A stretch of DNA of 64,000 nucleotides, taken from contig LNGK01000005.1 in NCBI GenBank assembly GCA_001510575.1, positions 310,001 to 374,000 of the forward strand, in the 5' to 3' direction. The stretch comes from Knoxdaviesia capensis. Its lineage: Eukaryota; Ascomycota; Sordariomycetes; Microascales; Gondwanamycetaceae. Under the pieces are notes generated by a model. It saw only the letters and a program-made list of their open reading frames with translations, had not been told where the DNA came from and did no database searches. The position numbers were made by a program, and so were the translations under genes. This document shows positions 47,311 to 58,848 of this stretch, one piece after another. Position 1 is the first letter of the stretch. Every line of letters starts with the position of its first letter.

Positions 47311-49613
47311 GCTGCACCACATGATAGTCTCAGATGTTGTTTTACCATATCATGTTTTGTTTCTCTTTCTTTGAGGTCTGTTGGTGCGCTTAACATGCAA
47401 TTCCAACAGACTTCTTTTGTCTTCGATTCTATATCTTTACATATTTTGGGATAACTTTTGGTGGTTCTTCCTGGGGAGAACGGGGGACCTTGCTTCGTGC
47501 TTTTTCGTTTCACGGATGTGATAGACTTTTTCTGGGGGACCAATGTAGACCAGGGGCGAGGAAGGAGAATGGGCGTCAACCCGCATGGTAGGGGGAATTT
47601 CTGGATATCTTGTTGTCAGTTTTGTATCTGAATCTTTTGGTAAGGGAAGCGGCTTACACGATGGAAGACTTGACATCTGTTTATGTGTTTGTTCTGGTGA
47701 ACTTGATGAATCATAAATCGTGAATTATCAACCGTGAATCACGGATGGTGAATCATGTTTGAGCTGAAAATTGTGATGAGTTTACCGGGTGGCGTACAAC
47801 TATTATGCTTACACGTCCACAGTCCTCCGGGTATATAAGTCGTACGTATCCCCCGGCCTCCCAATTTCCTTCTCTCCCACTCCATTCCATTCCTCGCTCC
47901 TCTTCTTCGCTAATATCTAGACACCAGCCGCGGTAATCCCCGCTCTGATGGCGTATATTGAAGTTGCCCACGGGCGCACAGCATTACAGCAAAGACTGCG
48001 CTCTTTACGTCCGTGTCTCAATCCAACTATCGATAGAAGGCGAAGGCGTTTCCAGAGACGCCTTATCCCCAACCCTTATCCCCGTCCTTTCGTTCCGAAC
48101 CAGAGACAAGTCAACTGCGGAAGGTGTAAGACAGTGCATAGATCGAGATCATCTATCAAAAGCCCAAAGGCCCACGACGTCGCACACAATGAGTGTGGGT
48201 CGGTCGGACGAGTAGAGAGTGTCGGGAGGGTATTCCAACTCAAAGTCCCCAGACTGTGGAGCCGCATTCTCTGAAGGGATTCCGGCTGTTGAACCCAATT
48301 GCGGAGGTTATAGGGGTGCCCGTTGGGGAGCGACGCCGGTGGGATATCCCGTGGTGGCCAACTTGGACGCGGCGGTGAGTTGCAGAACGCGTTGCACAAA
48401 CCCGCGGACGTCGGGTTTCTTTGACGAGTATAGAATCCGCCGGGGGTGGGGGGGGCGTCTTCCTGCTCCAGCCCAGCCGAGTCCCGAGGGCTGGACATTT
48501 CACTTCCTCCGCAAGGCCGCGAACATAGTCGCAGGAGCTGGTGGAAACGCACCGCTGTAGAGAGCCAACACCCCCGCGTGACGGGCCCGGCCGTCTTCGG
48601 CGCCTCAAAACAGTTCGTGAATCTACGCGTGAGGCAGGGGGGTGTCGGCGCAACCGCTTGCGGTCGAGGGGCCACGAACCCTGCCCCGCGCGCCGGCCCC
48701 GGCTGTATCTCGCGCACATCGGGGGGAGAAAGGGGGGGCGGTCGTGACCAAGCTTGGCGTGTACTGTACCCGGGTGCTTTGGGGTGTGTAGGCGGGAGAC
48801 TGTCGCTCGTCTGCCGCCTACGTGGACACACCACAGGTGTACCTGTACGAGTCGGGCCCAGGCCGAGGTATATGCCGGAAAGTGCGGGACGAGGAGCCTC
48901 CGAGCACTGGTGCTCTGCACCCGGGTCTGTCATCCTCACCGCGGGGAGATAGGCACCGATCGCCGAGGCTATCGGCGACGAGTCGTCGCAGAAAGGACAC
49001 CCTCCCGGTGCCTCCCCGCGGGGCTGCAGCGGAGCAGACCTGGACAGAGCGTCGTCTGGGCGCTCGTACACGCACACCCGCACCGCTCCATAAGCCATCC
49101 GAGAAGAGAGCCCAAGCACTCACGATGTGATCCCGGCAACATGAGATGGACGATCGTAACGCGGATCCAGTGTTTTTCAAAGGGGGACATGCCCCCAACG
49201 GCTCTGGCGTGCAGGGGGATCTGCAAAGGTTCCAGAAGCTCGCAGACGACGCTTTACTGGGCTGCCCGTGCTGGGCGCTGCCGGGCGCGGCAACCCGCCA
49301 GATACACGCACAGAATGAGACACTCATGTACCAGTCACGCGCGCGGCGGGGGTTCCGCGGAAACGATCGTTGCTTGTTCCTCTCGCACGGCACCGCGCCG
49401 GCGGCTATGATGTCGTGAGAGAAGTGACTGCCGCTCTGCCAGGAGCGCGGCCGGGGCACCGGGACGCGGCGTCGGCGGGCCGTGGTTGGATGGGTACGTC
49501 CTTTCGGTGCATGATCCACCGGCCGACGATAGTACTCGGCCGGGCGGCACCCCAGCCACATACCAGGGTGGTATTCCCGACTAGATCATTCGCGGAACGA
49601 AGAGCGCCTGTAG

Positions 49614-49778
49614 ATCATCGGCTACTACAATCGGCTATCTTTCGGGGTTGGGGGCACCTTTGGCGCGATGACTTGGGGCGTGTTCATTGAGGACTACACA
49701 TACAAACGCCCGAGGAGACGTCTGTTCAGGCGACCGCCGGAGAGCCTCACGTCCCGCCGGCCGGCGTCGCAGAGATGA
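49614..49778 (+). pseudogene. Possible C-terminal remnant of a membrane protein
   Basis: After a TAG, a frame of 54 residues reads with a Gly/Ala-rich hydrophobic segment (FGVGGTFGAMTWGVF), then YTYKRPRRRLFRRPPES and a TGA at 49776. A helix followed by a basic tail is typical of the end of a membrane protein. I find no preceding exon and do not recognise the family. Confidence 0.2.
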
Positions 49779-50584
49779 CTGATTGTACACGCCAAACCTC
49801 CAGGTCAGCGCAGTTTCGCGAAGAAGGGCGAAAGCCAGGCTTTGGCCACATCGATAGCGATCGGGTTGGATCTAGCACGGGCTGAGTTCCCGGGGGGAAA
49901 GCCGGGCGGAGAGCTGTATCGGGGGTCCGAACTCGAAGATGCAGTTCCTTGACGGTTGGGTTAGGGGACAAACATGCGGATCGGCGGGTATTGAGAGTGG
50001 TTTCACGCAGCTAATGCCATGAATGTCAAACGCTGGATTATGGCCATTCTGGTTTTGATGAAGCGAAAGTGTAGTGTGTTCCACGACAGCTGTGAATACA
50101 GAGACCGATTGCCTAAGCCGGTGGATGCAGGTCTGATCGTACGGGGCCAGTAAACACAGCAGACGCCGATTCGTGACCTTCTTTCTATCCATCCCGGGGA
50201 CTTGGGTTGACGGCCGGATAGAGAAAAGAACAACCCAGGGAAGGCCAGAGATGGGTCATTTGCCGGGATAAGCGAAGGTGGCATGAGAAATACTGTCCAT
50301 GCACACAATTTTGAAGAGAAGACATGTTGAGACTCGACCCCTCTCTCCTTCAGTGTTCGCCGGGAATTTGACAGATTACATCTGCTAGTGAAAGCTAGAG
50401 AGGGTCCCTAACTCCAGCTTATCTGATATCACAGGAAACCCATGACCAACTAGCCAGGATTTGCGTATAAGGACTTGAGGATCAATCCTGAGATAAACCA
50501 CTAAAAAAGTGAGAGATCAGAAAAAGGTAAAGCACTAAGCAAGAGAAAAAGGAAAATACTCGTAGATACTACGTCCGTACTCCG

Positions 50585-50837
50585 GAGTGAAGAGTGAAGA
50601 GTAAAGAGTGAAGAGTAAAGAGTAAAGAGTAAAGAGTGAAGAGTGAAGAGTAAAGAGTAAAGAGTAAAGAGTAAAGAGTAAAGAGTAAAGAGTAAAGAGT
50701 AAAGAGTGAAAAGTGAAAAGTAAAGAGTAAAGAGTAAAGAGTAAAGAGTAAAGAGTAAAGAGTAAAGAGTAAAGAGTGAAGAGTAAAGAGTGAAGAGTAA
50801 AGAGTGAAGAGTAAAGAGTGAAGAGTGAAGAGTGAAG
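50585..50837. repeat. Minisatellite, 7-bp unit (AGAGTRA), about 36 copies
   Basis: There is an almost unbroken array of AGAGTAA and AGAGTGA units. The two variants are mixed, with AGAGTGA units commoner at both ends. Confidence 0.95.
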
Positions 50838-52147
50838 TTGGAATAGAGGGACACAATACTTTAGGGTTTAGGTTGAGGTTCGGATAACGGCTGGGAACAC
50901 CGGGACAAACCCAGGATCATAATCATGCCTTCCTCCGGCCATGGCAGCCGTGTATAAAAAAGCCCCGAGCCGGGCCTCACCCCGAGACTTCAACCACCCG
51001 ACCAACGGATACGTGGACATGTACATGTACGCTGCACAAGAACAGACTCGCCGTCAAGCTGAAGGCGAGGGTCTCCCATTCTAAAAGGATCCGAGAAAAA
51101 AAGTTAAAAACCAGGTTAGATCCGCATACGGCGGCGAACTCTGTGTTTTTTTTTCTTGTGCCAGCCAACCACCCCCAGCCGGTCCATCTTTTTTCTATTT
51201 TTTGTAATTTTTTCCACCTCTCTTTCGTGGGAATCGCCGGCACATCCAATCACGGGCGTGCGCAGACGTCTTCTTCTTTCGATCTTGTTGGAGCTTTCTC
51301 TAGGTTGGAGGTTCTCTCTCGCAGTTGGGACCTTATCTGTGTGCATCTTTAATGAAAGATCCTTCGTCTGGAGCAACCACGCGGACCAAGCATCAGCTGC
51401 AGTGTCCCTAAGCTCTCTCCAAGATATCACCAGTCAGTTTTTCGCATGTATCACTCACTAGTGGGGTGTGATTGAAAGCGGCTGGACCTTTATTATTATT
51501 TTTTTCCTTTTTTTTACGGGGGCCCTGGTCGCGAGAAAATTTTGGTGTACTGACAGCCCCCTAGTGCGCAATCTCGACTCCTCTCTCGTGTTTTCTCTGT
51601 CTCCTCTGGAGTTGAGACATTCCTCCTCTATATATTCTTTCGTTTCTCCCGTCCCACGTTCTTCTGATCGAGCCTTCTGCTTCCCTCTTCCTCTGCTCTC
51701 CTTATCCGTGCCCTCCGTCTCGTGTCCCCCCTCCGTGTTGCTTCCTCCGGCCGTTTTCTCCCCCCCGAAAGGATCCCCCTCCGTTCCCCCGCTTCCGCTT
51801 CTTGACCGCTCGCGTCTACATATGTCCGCCGTGCTTCTCTCCGGCTTCTCCTCCCACTTTGTTTCTTCGGCACATCGCCGTATGTGCCGTTTGCTGCGAT
51901 AAAGCTACAGGCAGGCGACTTTCAAGTCTTTGCGCTTGCTTTTTCTTTGGAGACGAAGAAAGACTTACTTATTCTACTTGACCTGTGCGTATATAACCGG
52001 AAAAACAACATTATACCCACATCCCATCTTCACATTTCTGGCTGCATATCTACGATATCTACACATCACCATCAGATCTACTGAAGAGCTACATCACTCT
52101 CGCCACTACGGTTTTTGGACACTTGACAACCCCCCCAAAATCTCACC

Positions 52148-53371
52148 ATGGCTACCACTTCCGGCATCCCCGATGACAAGGGCTTTGTTGATGCCGCCGC
52201 CCGCGAGGTGTCGACCCCCGAGACCGCCGCCGCCGGCGCATCGGCCACCTCCGACGACGCCATGCTCCGCCAGGGCTTCTCGGCCATCGAGGCCCGCAGC
52301 GTGAAATGGTACTCGTACCTGACCACCGTCGACTTCTGGATCGTGTTCGCCGTCGGCCAGACCCTCGCCCTGTGCATCACCGCCACCAACACCTTCTCGT
52401 CGCTGCTCGTCATCGAGGGCACCAGCATCCCGGCCTTCCAGACGCTGTTCAACTACATCTTCCTGGCCATCATCTACACCACCGTGTTCGTCGTGCGCGT
52501 CGGCCCGCGCCAGTGGTGGCGCGTGCTGGTCAAGGAGGGCTGGAAGTACGTCATCCTGGCCTTCCTCGACGTCGAGGGCAACTACTTCACCGTGCTGGCC
52601 TACCGCTACACCAACATCCTGTCGGCGCAGCTGCTCAACTTCTGGGCGATTGTGTGCGTGGTGGTGATCTCGTTCTTCCTGCTGCGCGTGCGCTACAAGC
52701 CGTTCCAGATCGTCGGCATCCTGGTGTGCTGCGGCGGCATGGGCATCCTGCTCGCGTCCGACCACATCACCGGCTCCAACGGCGGCCCGGGCGTCGACAT
52801 GGTCAAGGGCGACCTGTTCGGCCTGCTCGGCGCCTCCATGTACGGCATCAGCAACGTGCTCCAGGAGTTCCTGGTCAGCAAGCGGCCGATGCCCGAGGTG
52901 GTGTCGTTCCTGGGGCTGTTCGGCATGGTGATCATGGGCGTGCAGGCCGCCATCTTCGACCGCCAGTCGTTCCGCGACGCCACGTGGAACCCCAAAGTGT
53001 ACGGCTACCTGACCGGCTACACGCTGGCGCTCACCCTGTTCTACACGCTCGCGCCCATCATCCTGCGCATGTCGTCCGCCGCCTTCTTCGACATCTCGCT
53101 GCTGACCGCCTCGTTCTGGGGCGTCATCATCGGCATCCGCGTGCTCGGCTACACCATCCACTGGATGTACCCCATCGCCTTCGTGTGCATCGTGCTCGGC
53201 CAGGCCGCCTACTTCCTCGCCGGCTCCGTGCTGGGCGACTCCAAGAAGCCGTGGCTGGGCGATTCCCAGGAGGACGGCGTGGCGGGTGTCGGCACTGCCA
53301 AGCTCAAGGCCATCAACGAGGCGCGCCGGCTGCAGCAGGCCGCGCGTGAGCGCGACGGCGAGGCTGCCTGA
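52148..53371 (+). CDS. SLC35F-type solute transporter (DUF914/EamA-like)
   Basis: This intronless gene of 407 residues codes for a multi-pass membrane protein of the SLC35F1/F2-like group in the drug/metabolite transporter superfamily. After a 50-residue polar N-terminus, about ten hydrophobic helices can be counted, starting FWIVFAVGQTLALCITATN. Family blocks include EGTSIPAFQTLFNYIFLAIIY, LAFLDVEGNYFTVLAYRYT, SAQLLNFWAIVCVVVISFFL, GDLFGLLGASMYGISNVLQE and the late SFWGVIIGIRVLG. The tail is charged, with a short helix (KLKAINEARRLQQAARERDG). Length is normal for the family. The substrate cannot be told from sequence. The start has ACCATGG context and follows a long pyrimidine-rich leader. 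Confidence 0.93.
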   Translation: MATTSGIPDDKGFVDAAAREVSTPETAAAGASATSDDAMLRQGFSAIEARSVKWYSYLTTVDFWIVFAVGQTLALCITATNTFSSLLVIEGTSIPAFQTLFNYIFLAIIYTTVFVVRVGPRQWWRVLVKEGWKYVILAFLDVEGNYFTVLAYRYTNILSAQLLNFWAIVCVVVISFFLLRVRYKPFQIVGILVCCGGMGILLASDHITGSNGGPGVDMVKGDLFGLLGASMYGISNVLQEFLVSKRPMPEVVSFLGLFGMVIMGVQAAIFDRQSFRDATWNPKVYGYLTGYTLALTLFYTLAPIILRMSSAAFFDISLLTASFWGVIIGIRVLGYTIHWMYPIAFVCIVLGQAAYFLAGSVLGDSKKPWLGDSQEDGVAGVGTAKLKAINEARRLQQAARERDGEAA

Positions 53372-55686
53372 GCGTGCACCCTTTTTTTTTTCGGTCCTGC
53401 ACGCCGTCGTCTTCGGGTGAGTGGGTGTGTCGTTTTACGTCGCCCCCCGCGATCCGGAGCATGGTTGCCGGAACGGTGATGGCGGGACTTTTTTTGTCCG
53501 CCGCGGGCTCACATCCCGACACCTCTTCCGTAATAATGTGCTGTGAAGACAGCTGCGAAAGCTGCACCACTCCGACCTTTGATTTCTTTTCTTGTCAACC
53601 CTTTTGGATTGATGCTGGCCTTCTTGGTTGCTTTGCCTCGTTCTCGTTCTCGTCTCCTCGCCTCGCTCTCAAAGCCAATATCCCGGCGCTGTGATACCCC
53701 ATACTGGGAATAAGAATGATGGATTCAGCACATGGATAGCCGTTTTACAATAACTTTCTGAATATACCAGTTGGACATTGAAAATTGGAAGCTCTGATGC
53801 TGTTGGATAGCCTCTTGTGTCAACGCCGTGATTAAGTAGGATTGTGTTTAGGGTTGTCATTAGGGTTCAGCACACCACATATCACAACTCAACCACACCC
53901 CCAACCGAACACGGTACCGAGTGGACAATGACCTCACCCACCAGGCAAGTTATGAGACCTTTTTCTCTTGTACGCCGTTGGTCGGTCCAGTGGGACACAA
54001 CAGGCTATATAATAGTGCCTAGCGGCCGAGACGCTGCGCGGTGGTGGGCCAATGCTGCGTGAAGGTGTGTGTGTGTGGGTGGGGGCAGAGGATAGAGCGG
54101 ACGGACGAGTACATATGTACATATGTATGTATGTGTGGGCATGGAGTAAGCATGCATCAGCGAGACAGACGTTTTTGTCTCTCTTGATTTGCTATGTCAA
54201 CGTGCATATGTATCGACTGGTTTCTCCGCACTCTAAACCTAATGCGCGAACCGAAGCTCTGGGACCCGCCGGGGATGTGGTGGGAGTGCGCTGTGGACGA
54301 GAGGGAAAAGCAGGACAAACGGCGAACAAAAAAACGCGATGATGAACGATGGCTTTTGAGCGGGACATGTATCGTAGACCGGTAGATGGCGATCAGGAGA
54401 ACAAGAGAAGGAGTATCCTGATCGTGAAAAGCTTCGCTAGCGATTGATATTGGTGAGTGCGCCGGCTAGATCAAGCCCTCCTCCCGTTGGTACTGGGCCC
54501 GGCGAAGCCCGGGTGGGAGGGCTGAGAGGTGAGGCGGGGGAAGACAAGAACGAAAAGAGAGAGAGAGAGACAGAGACACCAACTGAGAAACGAAGTGCTC
54601 GTGTTGGATCCGCCAAGAAACTGGAGCGATGAGGGGGACGGGAGGGGGGGGACCAAGACACGTAAATGCCAGATTTCCCTTTTGAGTCCTTTGCTGACTT
54701 GTTGGATGTTGGAATTGGTAACGAGAATCACATCAAGGCAAAAACCCGTCCAGTGCAAAACAGGTTGTGCGCATCGCGGGGAAGAGCTCCGCGTTCTTTT
54801 GGCCCGAGTCACGTCCGGGTTTAACCCTGACGCAAGTCTTAGGGTTCGGGGGTCCTCTGGTGGGGCATGTACGTCTGTGTCTGTGTCGCATATGGCGGCG
54901 GGAGGAGAAAAAAAAAAGATGAATGCCGCCCTCGTATCCATCTCCTGCGCCAGAGCTTCTGTGCGGTTTTTATTGTATCCTGACGTTCGGTGCACAGATC
55001 GGTCGTAGCTCTGGGTGAGAATGGCGAACTTGAAGAGCTTGGACGCTCTCGGTTGGGTTTGCGCTCTTCTCCTTTTTTTGGCTTCCTTTTCTCGGGATAT
55101 GCGCCACACCGGCGGTCGTGAGCGTTGCGAAACAAGCGAGCACCCCAAACAAAAGGAACGAACCACCCCCCGAAAGGTAGAAACGAGAAACCTGTGCCAC
55201 CAGCACAAGGGGGGCAACCGTTTCTTTTGAGAGAAAGAGACTTTTCACCCACCGCTGACAAATGGTGGTCGGCGAGTCGACGGGAAGAGGCGTGCCGGCC
55301 TTTTGTCGTTGTTGGATCTTTGGGAGATGGATACGTATTCAGAAATAATGGCTGAAATGGGGCCTTACAGATACCGAGAGATCCCAGAGCAGGTGTCATA
55401 CCTACAAGGCTACAACAAGAGAGGGATAGAATCGCGGGACGAGATGTCTCTCCAAAGAACGTCTCCCCTCTTGCCCCTTCCCCCTTCCCCCTTTTCCATG
55501 GAGGGTATAGTATATGTCCGATGATATAGCCTGTAGAATCATCTCCCGGAATCTTGCCTTGAGGTGGGGATGCCAAACAGCGTTCCATCAACGTTTCGTC
55601 AATTCTGTCGCTTATGTCTTCCGTCTTCTCTGTACCTACAACATCCACCTGTTTCAACTTTGCCCTGTGCCTCGCCCATCCCCAGC
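53372..55686. other. Spacer, no gene seen
   Basis: The 3' flank of the transporter gene is followed by non-coding DNA with TTTAGGGTT near 53848 and TTAGGGTTCGG near 54839. An AT/GTATGT-rich stretch lies near 54110-54140. Overlapping short frames show no domain. Confidence 0.6.
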
Positions 55687-56251
55687 CATGGCCAGTCCTC
55701 GAATCATCTCTGTATGGGTTTCTCCACGGAGGGCAGAAGTGGCTGTTTCTTCCGTGTCTTGACGGGCCACACCGTCAAATACAGACATTACCCTCCAAGC
55801 GGGAGCCCTCAATGGCCCCTAAACTCATGGATATGCCACTGGACTTCCAGCAGATCCTGCCCCCGTTACCCTCCATATGGCGCGACCCACTGCAATTGTG
55901 TATCCATCTCCCGCAACGTCGAAACCGGCAACCTCAAGACCGTCGTGGAGCGGAAGGACCTCCCCGGAGTCCGGGCCATGTGGCACACCCAGCAAAGGTC
56001 GGCTTCCCGGACCGCCAGCGCACCGAGCTACTGCCTGCGCTGGCGCTTCCCGTCGGAAGTCCCGGTAACATCGAGGCCGAGACCCGCGGATACCAGCTCC
56101 TGCACGGCGCGGCGGCCCCCTTTGCACCGCACTTCCTGGGCCACGTGCTGATGAAAGCGGCTGCCGCGGAGGGTTCGGTCCCATGGACGACACGGACGAG
56201 GAAATAGAGACAGCCAGCGGGATCCAGTCAAGGAACGAATATATTCTATGA
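55687..56251 (+). pseudogene. Decayed kinase-like coding remnant
   Basis: Protein-like segments appear in successive frames on the plus strand: GHTVKYRHYPPSG, MAPKLMDMPLDFQQILPPLP, VETGNLKTVVERKDLPGVRA, then ETRGYQLLHGAAAPFAPHFL-GHV and finally MDDTDEEIETASGIQSRNEY to a TGA at 56249. The Y-x-LL...AP-x-FLGHV pattern is like that of fungal aminoglycoside-phosphotransferase/kinase-like proteins. The frame changes at least three times with no good splice signals, and no catalytic loop is present. I read this as a truncated, frameshifted remnant. Confidence 0.38.
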
Positions 56252-56328
56252 AACTTGCATTTCCCCCTTCGAGTACACTCGCTAAGACGTGTCTGCACTA
56301 TATAAATCGCCGGGATACGTTGCGTGAA

Positions 56329-56348
56329 TTAGGGTTATATAACCCTAA
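56329..56348. repeat. Perfect 20-bp palindrome of telomere-like sequence
   Basis: TTAGGGTTATATAACCCTAA reads the same on both strands. It joins two telomere-like half-sites head to head. Confidence 0.9.
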
Positions 56349-56748
56349 GCTCTTCTTGACTGGCTTCCCGTGGGATTCTTTCACCTGATTACTGAAATAT
56401 CTAAGGGTGTACGCATGTCTTGCTAGCTGTATATATAAAGCTTTTATTCCGCACCGGCTACACTGCGAAACCTTTTTTTTTTTTTGAAGAAAAAAAAAAA
56501 AAAAAAGGAAAAAAAGGAAAAAAAGGAAAAATCCCCCCCAGTATAGGGCCGCAGACAAAAAGGGGGGGGACATGAGACACGCAGAAAACAGAAAATCCGA
56601 CTGGTAGATAAAAAAAAATCCCCCCGACTTTGGATTCATGTGCCGCCGCCTTTGTCCGAACGTGTCACAAATGGAATAGGTTGGAAAAGAAAGCGCAGAA
56701 TCGTCGAGTTTTCTGTCTTCGGGGCTGTCACGGAGATCCCGCCTCTTG

Positions 56749-56784
56749 TGTACAGTACGTACTGTACATACAGTACGTACTGTA
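56749..56784. repeat. Two adjacent GTACTGTAC palindromes
   Basis: TGTACAGTACGTACTGTACA (56749-56768) is a perfect 20-bp palindrome. It is followed directly by the 16-bp palindrome TACAGTACGTACTGTA (56769-56784). Confidence 0.92.
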
Positions 56785-57301
56785 TATGATACATACGGGA
56801 TAGGACGAGTTTGGGGGGATGATGCACACCCGCTGCACATTGTGATTTTATTTGCTCGGCCTCTTTGGTCTTCATTGAACATACAGCACATGCATATGCA
56901 CAATCCGGGCCCCTCCCCACCCACTGCGACTGTGCCTGTGGTGCACGGGATTGGATGGGATAAAGGTGAATGCGTGAAAGGCGTGTGATATGTGATGAGA
57001 TACGAGTGATGTGAAGAAAAACTGGAATGGTGAGGAGGTGTGCTAGACTTGGAACTTTGCGTCTTTCGGGATGCCTCTTTGTGTGTGTGCATAGGTGAAG
57101 AGCGCAAAGGAAATAGTCGCGATATTTCCGTGAAGATTCTCGTCAACAGTATCCAAAAAGCCAGCAGCCAGCTCGGCGGCCTTGTCTTGCGTTTCGAGAT
57201 TAATCTCATCTTACGCCACAGCACCACAAAATCTTGACAACTGGACAGACAGCGGAGAGGCAAAACTGGAGCTGGTAAGAACTTGAGATCTACCCCTATC
57301 A

Positions 57302-58848
57302 TCACCGCATTTTCTGGACAGTCTTTAGGTGTTTGAAGCCTGATGGTTCTTCTTCTGCTTGTCCTATTTCACTGGTAGCTTCTCCCAGCATCCAATGATC
57401 CATGATCCTGTTGTACCACGCCACTTTCGCCGATCCCAAGCAGGCATTATTTAACTCTTCCAGCGTGAAGAACGGGCCCAGATACCAGCCAGCCCCAAAG
57501 CCAGATTTCACGTGGGACGACGAGTCTGCGTCTATCGAACAGCACCACTAAACAGAAACCACCGGCCAGGTGGTGCATAGCGCGCGGTCCGTTGGGCGGA
57601 GCGGCGGCCCACTGGCGAAATGCAAACGATATCCGCCGCTAACTAGGGCCAGCAGGGATATGGGAATGTCTTCTTCTCCTTTTCTCTCAGGGCCTTTCGG
57701 GCCACAGCTTAACAACTGCCCCATGAGGCTCCGAGTGCAGGTTGTTTCCCGGTGTTTGCGACACTGAAGCCAGAGCAAGCAAGCGTCACATACCTTTTGG
57801 CTGCAGAATATGCATGCATGGCGTCACTTGGGAAGAAGTGAAGTAGGACAGGAAACAGTGCCATCGCTATATCACGTATATGCACTTCTCGGGGTTTATC
57901 GCCTATTGAAGCATTCTTCCGTGCACCGTTGGTGGTCGCGCCTTCCTGCCATGGTGAACCAGCCATGTTTCCAGATGCTCTCCGTGCTCCTTCCTCGACG
58001 ATCTGCCACTGCCAAAGTCTTCGTTCTCATGTACCGTCCCGTAGATTTCATCACCCAAGGTTACAACTATGTCCTTATCCGCTATAGCGGTATACCGTCC
58101 AGTTGCATACACCTCGGACATGCATAACCTGCCCTCGCTTAGCACGTTAAGTGAATAACAGATTCAATTCCAGTTACATCATCTTCGCGACCATCAGTGC
58201 CGCTTCATCCTTTTCACTTCCCTCGCCGTATACCACCAGAAACGAGCCGAACTGGCGATACTCCATCGTCATCATCATCGGATTCCCGGTTTCCCAGCTC
58301 TCCGGGCTCACTCAACAAAAACACCCAGCAAGCCTCGCATCCGATTTCCAACCCCGGAGCCGATTAATCTCCTCTATCGTGGTGTTGGTGGTATTAATCC
58401 TCCAAATCACCCCCACAAAATACTCCTCTAAGAAGGTCCCTAGTCCAACTAACCGATATTCTCCAAGGTTTCTCGCAGTTGTCCGACCCGATCGAAGCAT
58501 TCTGTGTGCTGGCGATGACGAATTGACGATATTCGGGACAATGGTCTGTTCGTGCTATCGATCCTCCATCGACGTGTGAAGCCAACGTACTCCTATCTAC
58601 AATTCGCCCTCCAAACTCGCGTCCACGATATCTTCACTCTCGTCCGCCTTATCTTCCTCCAAAGACACATCATTCTGGCTGCACTGTATACACCACCCTC
58701 CCGCCAAGCTTTGGCCTTCCTCATTTTCTTCGTCCACTTCTCCATATATTCCATATCGGGACGGCATGCTACCTCCACCACCTCCACCACCACGGCCTTT
58801 TTGAACTCTGTAGCGTGGGCTGCTGGTTGTTCCGGCTTCTCCATCCAT
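57302..58848 (-). pseudogene. Decayed coding region interrupted by in-frame stops
   Basis: Three protein-like blocks lie on the minus strand. Block A (58848-58174) is one frame interrupted by TAG at about 58597, TAG at 58555-58557 and TGA at 58312-58314; it includes NLGEYRLVGLGTFLEEYFVG and YRQFGSFLVVYGEGSEKDEA. Block B (58145-57903) is in another frame (RYTAIADKDIVVTLGDEIYG). Block C (57778-57302) is in a third frame with a single TAG, and includes GFGAGWYLGPFFTLEELNNA. I do not recognise the family, and it may be more than one gene. The plus strand is also open over part of block A, so confidence is low. Confidence 0.28.

Larger units (their letters stand above)
47311..52147. other. Long spacer with GC-rich segment, minisatellite and leader
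   Basis: The first 450 bp are the T-rich 3' flank of the preceding gene. The stretch 48200-49800 is unusually GC-rich and open in several frames on both strands, but no frame gives a recognisable protein. A short plus-strand frame at 49614-49778 looks like a decayed C-terminus. The stretch 50585-50837 is a 7-bp minisatellite. From about 51480 the strand becomes pyrimidine-rich, as expected for the leader of the transporter gene at 52148. Confidence 0.55.
56252..57301. other. Spacer with palindromes and homopolymer runs
   Basis: It contains the 20-bp palindrome at 56329-56348, long T and A runs near 56470-56530, and two GTACTGTAC-type palindromes at 56749-56784. A long minus-strand frame across it is low-complexity and not convincing. 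Confidence 0.6.

Noticed and set aside
48076..49119. 347-codon minus-strand frame in the GC-rich block
   Set aside because: Other frames are equally open on both strands, composition is Pro/Arg/Ser-rich, and no family is recognised. Not enough to call a gene.
56298..57305. Open frame of 335 codons on the minus strand
   Set aside because: It runs through homopolymers (Phe/Lys runs from poly-T/A) and the GTACTGTAC palindromes, with no domain or steady codon bias. Likely chance.
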